This document shows, one piece after another, positions 61,452 through 64,000 of a stretch of DNA of 64,000 nt (positions within the stretch are counted from its first letter, which is position 1; each line of letters opens with the position of its first letter). The position numbers and the translations under genes are program-made. The DNA is from Fusobacterium varium (lineage in GTDB: Bacteria > Fusobacteriota > Fusobacteriia > Fusobacteriales > Fusobacteriaceae), in NCBI GenBank assembly GCA_002356455.1, contig AP017968.1, positions 2,976,001-3,040,000 on the forward strand, read 5' to 3'. The notes under the pieces are model-generated. The model was not told where the DNA came from, did not search any database, and saw only the letters and a list, made by a program, of their open reading frames with translations.

Positions 61452-62390
61452 GTGATCAAAATAAAAAGAAAAATTATATCTCTTATATGTGAAAATAATG
61501 TAATAAGCCAGAGAAAGATATCAGAATATTTGAATATTTCTCTTGGTTCTGTTAATAAGTATATTAATTCTCTTTTAAATGATGGTTACCTTACCAAAGA
61601 AATTATTTCCTATAGAAAAACAAAATACTTTATTACAAATTCTGGTAAGGAATTTGTAAATTTTGATAAAGATTTTATAAAAACTGCTGTTATTTTAGCA
61701 GCTGGTGAAACTTTAGATTTTGATAAACCTGTAGGATTTCTTGAAATATTTGATTCCACACTTATTGAAAGAACTATAAAATTACTATTAAAACATAATA
61801 TTGAAAAAATAATAATTGCAGCTGGATATAAAGCAGAATATTACAAAAAATTATCAAAAAAATATACAAATGTTAAAATTATAGAAAATAAAAAATACAA
61901 AACTACAGGAAATATGTATTCTCTTTATCTTCTAAGAAAATATTTACAAGAAGATTTCATACTTTTAGAAGGAGATCTTGTTTTTGAAGAGAATTTAATT
62001 TCACTTTTATTGAATTCAAAAGAAAAAAATGTAACAATGATTGATACTTTTATATCTAATAAAGAAGATTCTCTTTATGTTACCACAAAAAATGGAGAAC
62101 TTCTAAATATCTCTAAGGGAAAATACAGTCTTGAAAAAATTTCAGGAGAACTTATAGGAATTAGTAAATTAAAATATAATTCATATTTAAAAATGCTTGA
62201 TAAATTTACCCAAATAGAAAATAAATTATTTTTTTATGAATATAGTTTTTTAGATAAAAATATTTTTTCAGATTTAAAATGTATATCTTCTAAAGAAAAA
62301 ATATGGGGAGAAATAGATAATCAAAAGCAATATAGATATATAAAGAGCAATATATTAAAGAGTTTAGATAAAAAGGAGAAAAATTTATGA
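61452..62390 (+). CDS. Winged-helix protein fused to a degenerate nucleotidyltransferase domain
   Basis: A protein of up to 312 residues. The N-terminal winged helix (about 1-65; VISQRKISEYLNISLGSVNKYINSLL) is followed by a LicC-like nucleotidyltransferase fold (about 75-300). In that domain the nucleotide loop is shortened: ILAAGETLDFDKPVGF stands where the next protein has ILVAGMGTRLRG..IPKPF. GxGTR is missing, though EGDL is kept. It may therefore be a regulator using the fold as ligand sensor. GTG at 61452 is the conventional start, but AGGCGGTGATC makes an ideal ribosome binding site for an ATA at 61461. It overlaps the next gene by 4 nt. Confidence 0.82.
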   Translation: MIKIKRKIISLICENNVISQRKISEYLNISLGSVNKYINSLLNDGYLTKEIISYRKTKYFITNSGKEFVNFDKDFIKTAVILAAGETLDFDKPVGFLEIFDSTLIERTIKLLLKHNIEKIIIAAGYKAEYYKKLSKKYTNVKIIENKKYKTTGNMYSLYLLRKYLQEDFILLEGDLVFEENLISLLLNSKEKNVTMIDTFISNKEDSLYVTTKNGELLNISKGKYSLEKISGELIGISKLKYNSYLKMLDKFTQIENKLFFYEYSFLDKNIFSDLKCISSKEKIWGEIDNQKQYRYIKSNILKSLDKKEKNL

Positions 62391-63115
62391 AAACAGCTGT
62401 AATACTTGTGGCAGGTATGGGAACAAGACTCAGAGGAGTAACCAATGATGAAATTCCTAAGCCTTTTTTAACAATAAACGGATTATCGCTTATTGAAAGA
62501 TCAATAGAGAAATTGTTAGATTCAGGTATTAAAAAAATAATATTGGTTACAGGACATTTAGATTATTTTTTTGAACCTCTTAAAAAAAAATACAATAACA
62601 TTATTACAATAAAAAATAACAATTATGCTAATACAAGCAGTATGGGAAGTTTCTATTGTGCTAAAGAGTTGATTGGCAATGATGATATTCTTCTTTTAGA
62701 AGGAGATCTTATCTATGAAAAGAATTGTCTGAATATATTGATAAATACTCCTGAAAAAGATACAATACTTTTATCTGAAGATAAAAAAATGTCTGATGAT
62801 TATTATTTTGAAATAATAGACAATGGTATTGGAAAACTTACTTTCAATTTATTTGAAATTAAAGGAGAATATGGAGAACTTACAGGATTGCAAAAATTAT
62901 CAAATGAATTATGCCATTTAATGTTTAAAAAATATGAAGATGAAAAAAATCTTAAATTAGGTTATGAATATTGTATGGAAAAAATAGCAAAAGATAGAAA
63001 AATTACTTGCAAAAGAGTAGATGGTATTATTTGGTCTGAAATAGATGATGAATTTCAGCTAAATAGAGTAATGGAAACTATTTATCCTAAACTTTTAGAA
63101 AAAGGAGAAAATTAA
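62387..63115 (+). CDS. LicC/PntC-like nucleotidyltransferase (choline-phosphate or aminoethylphosphonate cytidylyltransferase type)
   Basis: A 242-residue MobA-like/GT-A nucleotidyltransferase. The nucleotide loop AVILVAGMGTRLRGVTNDEIPKP is intact, the metal Asp is in LLEGDLIYEKN (about residue 107), and NNNYANTSSMGSFY and IIWSEIDDEFQLNR match LicC-like enzymes. These activate phosphocholine or 2-aminoethylphosphonate as CDP derivatives. Its start overlaps the upstream stop (ATGA), and the following binding-protein gene begins 2 nt after its stop. The exact substrate is unresolved. Confidence 0.85.
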   Translation: MKTAVILVAGMGTRLRGVTNDEIPKPFLTINGLSLIERSIEKLLDSGIKKIILVTGHLDYFFEPLKKKYNNIITIKNNNYANTSSMGSFYCAKELIGNDDILLLEGDLIYEKNCLNILINTPEKDTILLSEDKKMSDDYYFEIIDNGIGKLTFNLFEIKGEYGELTGLQKLSNELCHLMFKKYEDEKNLKLGYEYCMEKIAKDRKITCKRVDGIIWSEIDDEFQLNRVMETIYPKLLEKGEN

Positions 63116-63117
63116 TT

Positions 63118-64000
63118 ATGAAAAAACTATTAAAAATTTCTGTTCTTTTTATTCTTTCTGCATTTCTTTTTGGATGCGGTAATAAAGAAAATAAAACTGT
63201 CTTAAATGTTTATACTGGATTGGAAGAAGAATATTTAAATCACTATATTGAAATATATAAAGCAGACTTTCCAAATATAGAACTTAATATAATTAGAGAT
63301 TCTCAAGGAGCCATTGCTGCTAAAGTGATTGCTGAAGGGGATAATCCTGTAGCTGATGTTTTATGGGGAATGGCAAGTATAAATTTAATTGATTTAGCCA
63401 ATCAAAAAAAATTGGCTGAATTAAATAAAGACTGGCTAGTAAATATTGATCCTGCATATATTGATTCTATCAATGAAAAGCCTCAATGGACAGGTATGAC
63501 AGCTTGGACTTCTGCAATTACAGCTAATAAATATGAATTTACAAAAAAAAGTCTACCTCTTCCTAATTCATATATGGATCTTCTTGATAAAAGATACTAT
63601 AAAGAAGTTGTTATGCCTAACCCTGCCTCTTCTGGAACTGGTTATCTTACAATATTGGGTTGGATAAGTATATGGGGTGAAGAAAAAGCCTGGGAATATA
63701 TGGATCAACTTCATAAAAATATATCTCAATATTCTCATTCTGGAAGTGCACCAGTTAAAATGGCTATGCAGGGAGAACAACTAATTGGTGTTGGGATGGA
63801 TAGTGAAAGTATCAGACTTGGAAAAACAAATGAATCTATAGTTACTATTCTTCCTAGTGAAGGATATGGCTGGGATATGGAAGGAATTGCTCTTGTAAAA
63901 AAGGATACAATTAAACCAGAAGCTATTGATTTTATTAATTGGGCTCTTTCAAAAAAAATGATGGAAGAATATTCAAAAAATATTGGGCTAGTTTCATATA
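63118..64000 (+). CDS. Extracellular solute-binding lipoprotein (iron/aminoethylphosphonate ABC type), cut by window end
   Basis: An open frame of at least 294 codons that runs off the window. It starts with a lipoprotein signal (AFLFGC at about residues 15-20), then VLNVYTGLEEEYLNHYIEIYKADFP, DSQGAIAAKVIAEGDNPVADVLWG and MPNPASSGTGYLTILGW, the pattern of Fe3+-siderophore-like and 2-aminoethylphosphonate (PhnS-type) binding proteins. It begins 2 nt after the LicC-like gene and is clearly in its operon. ABC permease and ATPase genes are expected just beyond the window. Confidence 0.88.
   Translation, partial: MKKLLKISVLFILSAFLFGCGNKENKTVLNVYTGLEEEYLNHYIEIYKADFPNIELNIIRDSQGAIAAKVIAEGDNPVADVLWGMASINLIDLANQKKLAELNKDWLVNIDPAYIDSINEKPQWTGMTAWTSAITANKYEFTKKSLPLPNSYMDLLDKRYYKEVVMPNPASSGTGYLTILGWISIWGEEKAWEYMDQLHKNISQYSHSGSAPVKMAMQGEQLIGVGMDSESIRLGKTNESIVTILPSEGYGWDMEGIALVKKDTIKPEAIDFINWALSKKMMEEYSKNIGLVSY

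Noticed and set aside
61252-61455. A 67-codon plus-strand frame before the winged-helix gene
   Set aside because: It covers the promoter and repeats, has no ribosome binding site and only Ile/Leu/Phe-rich content.

Overview
The window looks like the chromosome of a Fusobacterium with a larger genome (F. varium / F. ulcerans / F. mortiferum type). This is an inference from the Fusobacteria-like 16S rRNA 5' end on the minus strand, the very low G+C, a FomA-type porin, a glmS ribozyme, an etf-bcd butyrate module and a poly-gamma-glutamate (PGA) gene set. It could not be checked by database search.

Layout. 1-840: the 5' third of a 16S gene (minus) with its promoter. 842-8220: minus-strand metabolism: an aminopeptidase P, glmS with its self-cleaving riboswitch, and the maoC-bcd-etfB-etfA crotonyl-CoA to butyryl-CoA operon. 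8670-13048: a short-chain acyl CoA-transferase, a divergent LysR regulator (apparent ATT start) and a GntP-type permease. 13196-17353: a tRNA methyltransferase-like protein, a split ThrE exporter and a two-component system. 17535-22860: a FomA-like porin, an IS1182-type element, an HxlR regulator with its small target gene, and an IS91-like element broken by one TGA. 23027-25759: an L,D-transpeptidase-like protein, an OLD-type ATPase/Toprim nuclease and a membrane CHAP protein. 26071-30353: a ROK regulator, a sulfatase and an SSS symporter (YidJ/YidK-like).

30446-42997 is one tightly packed minus-strand gene string: DUF116, a giant TPR protein, a small membrane protein, ExbB-ExbD-TonB, an NtrC-like activator with a degenerate receiver, DnaX, a YybS-like protein, L9, DnaB and a U32 peptidase. 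43120-46741 holds plsY-gpsA-sigma70-dnaN, followed by an HU gene.

47444-59811 is the most interesting part. A ten-gene minus-strand operon runs from two secreted gamma-glutamyltransferases through a DUF6305-like secreted protein, a DctM-like permease, a 48-aa two-helix ORF, two zinc carboxypeptidase-like hydrolases, to PgsB, PgsC and a PgsW-like protein. A divergent sensor kinase and response regulator adjoin it. No CapA/PgsA is present. The set could make, trim, anchor and re-import gamma-linked glutamate polymers, or could mainly scavenge gamma-glutamyl compounds.

59821-64000: an AGCS amino-acid:sodium symporter, then a plus-strand operon of a winged-helix/degenerate-nucleotidyltransferase fusion, a LicC-like nucleotidyltransferase, and a solute-binding lipoprotein cut by the window end, suggesting choline-phosphate or aminoethylphosphonate handling.
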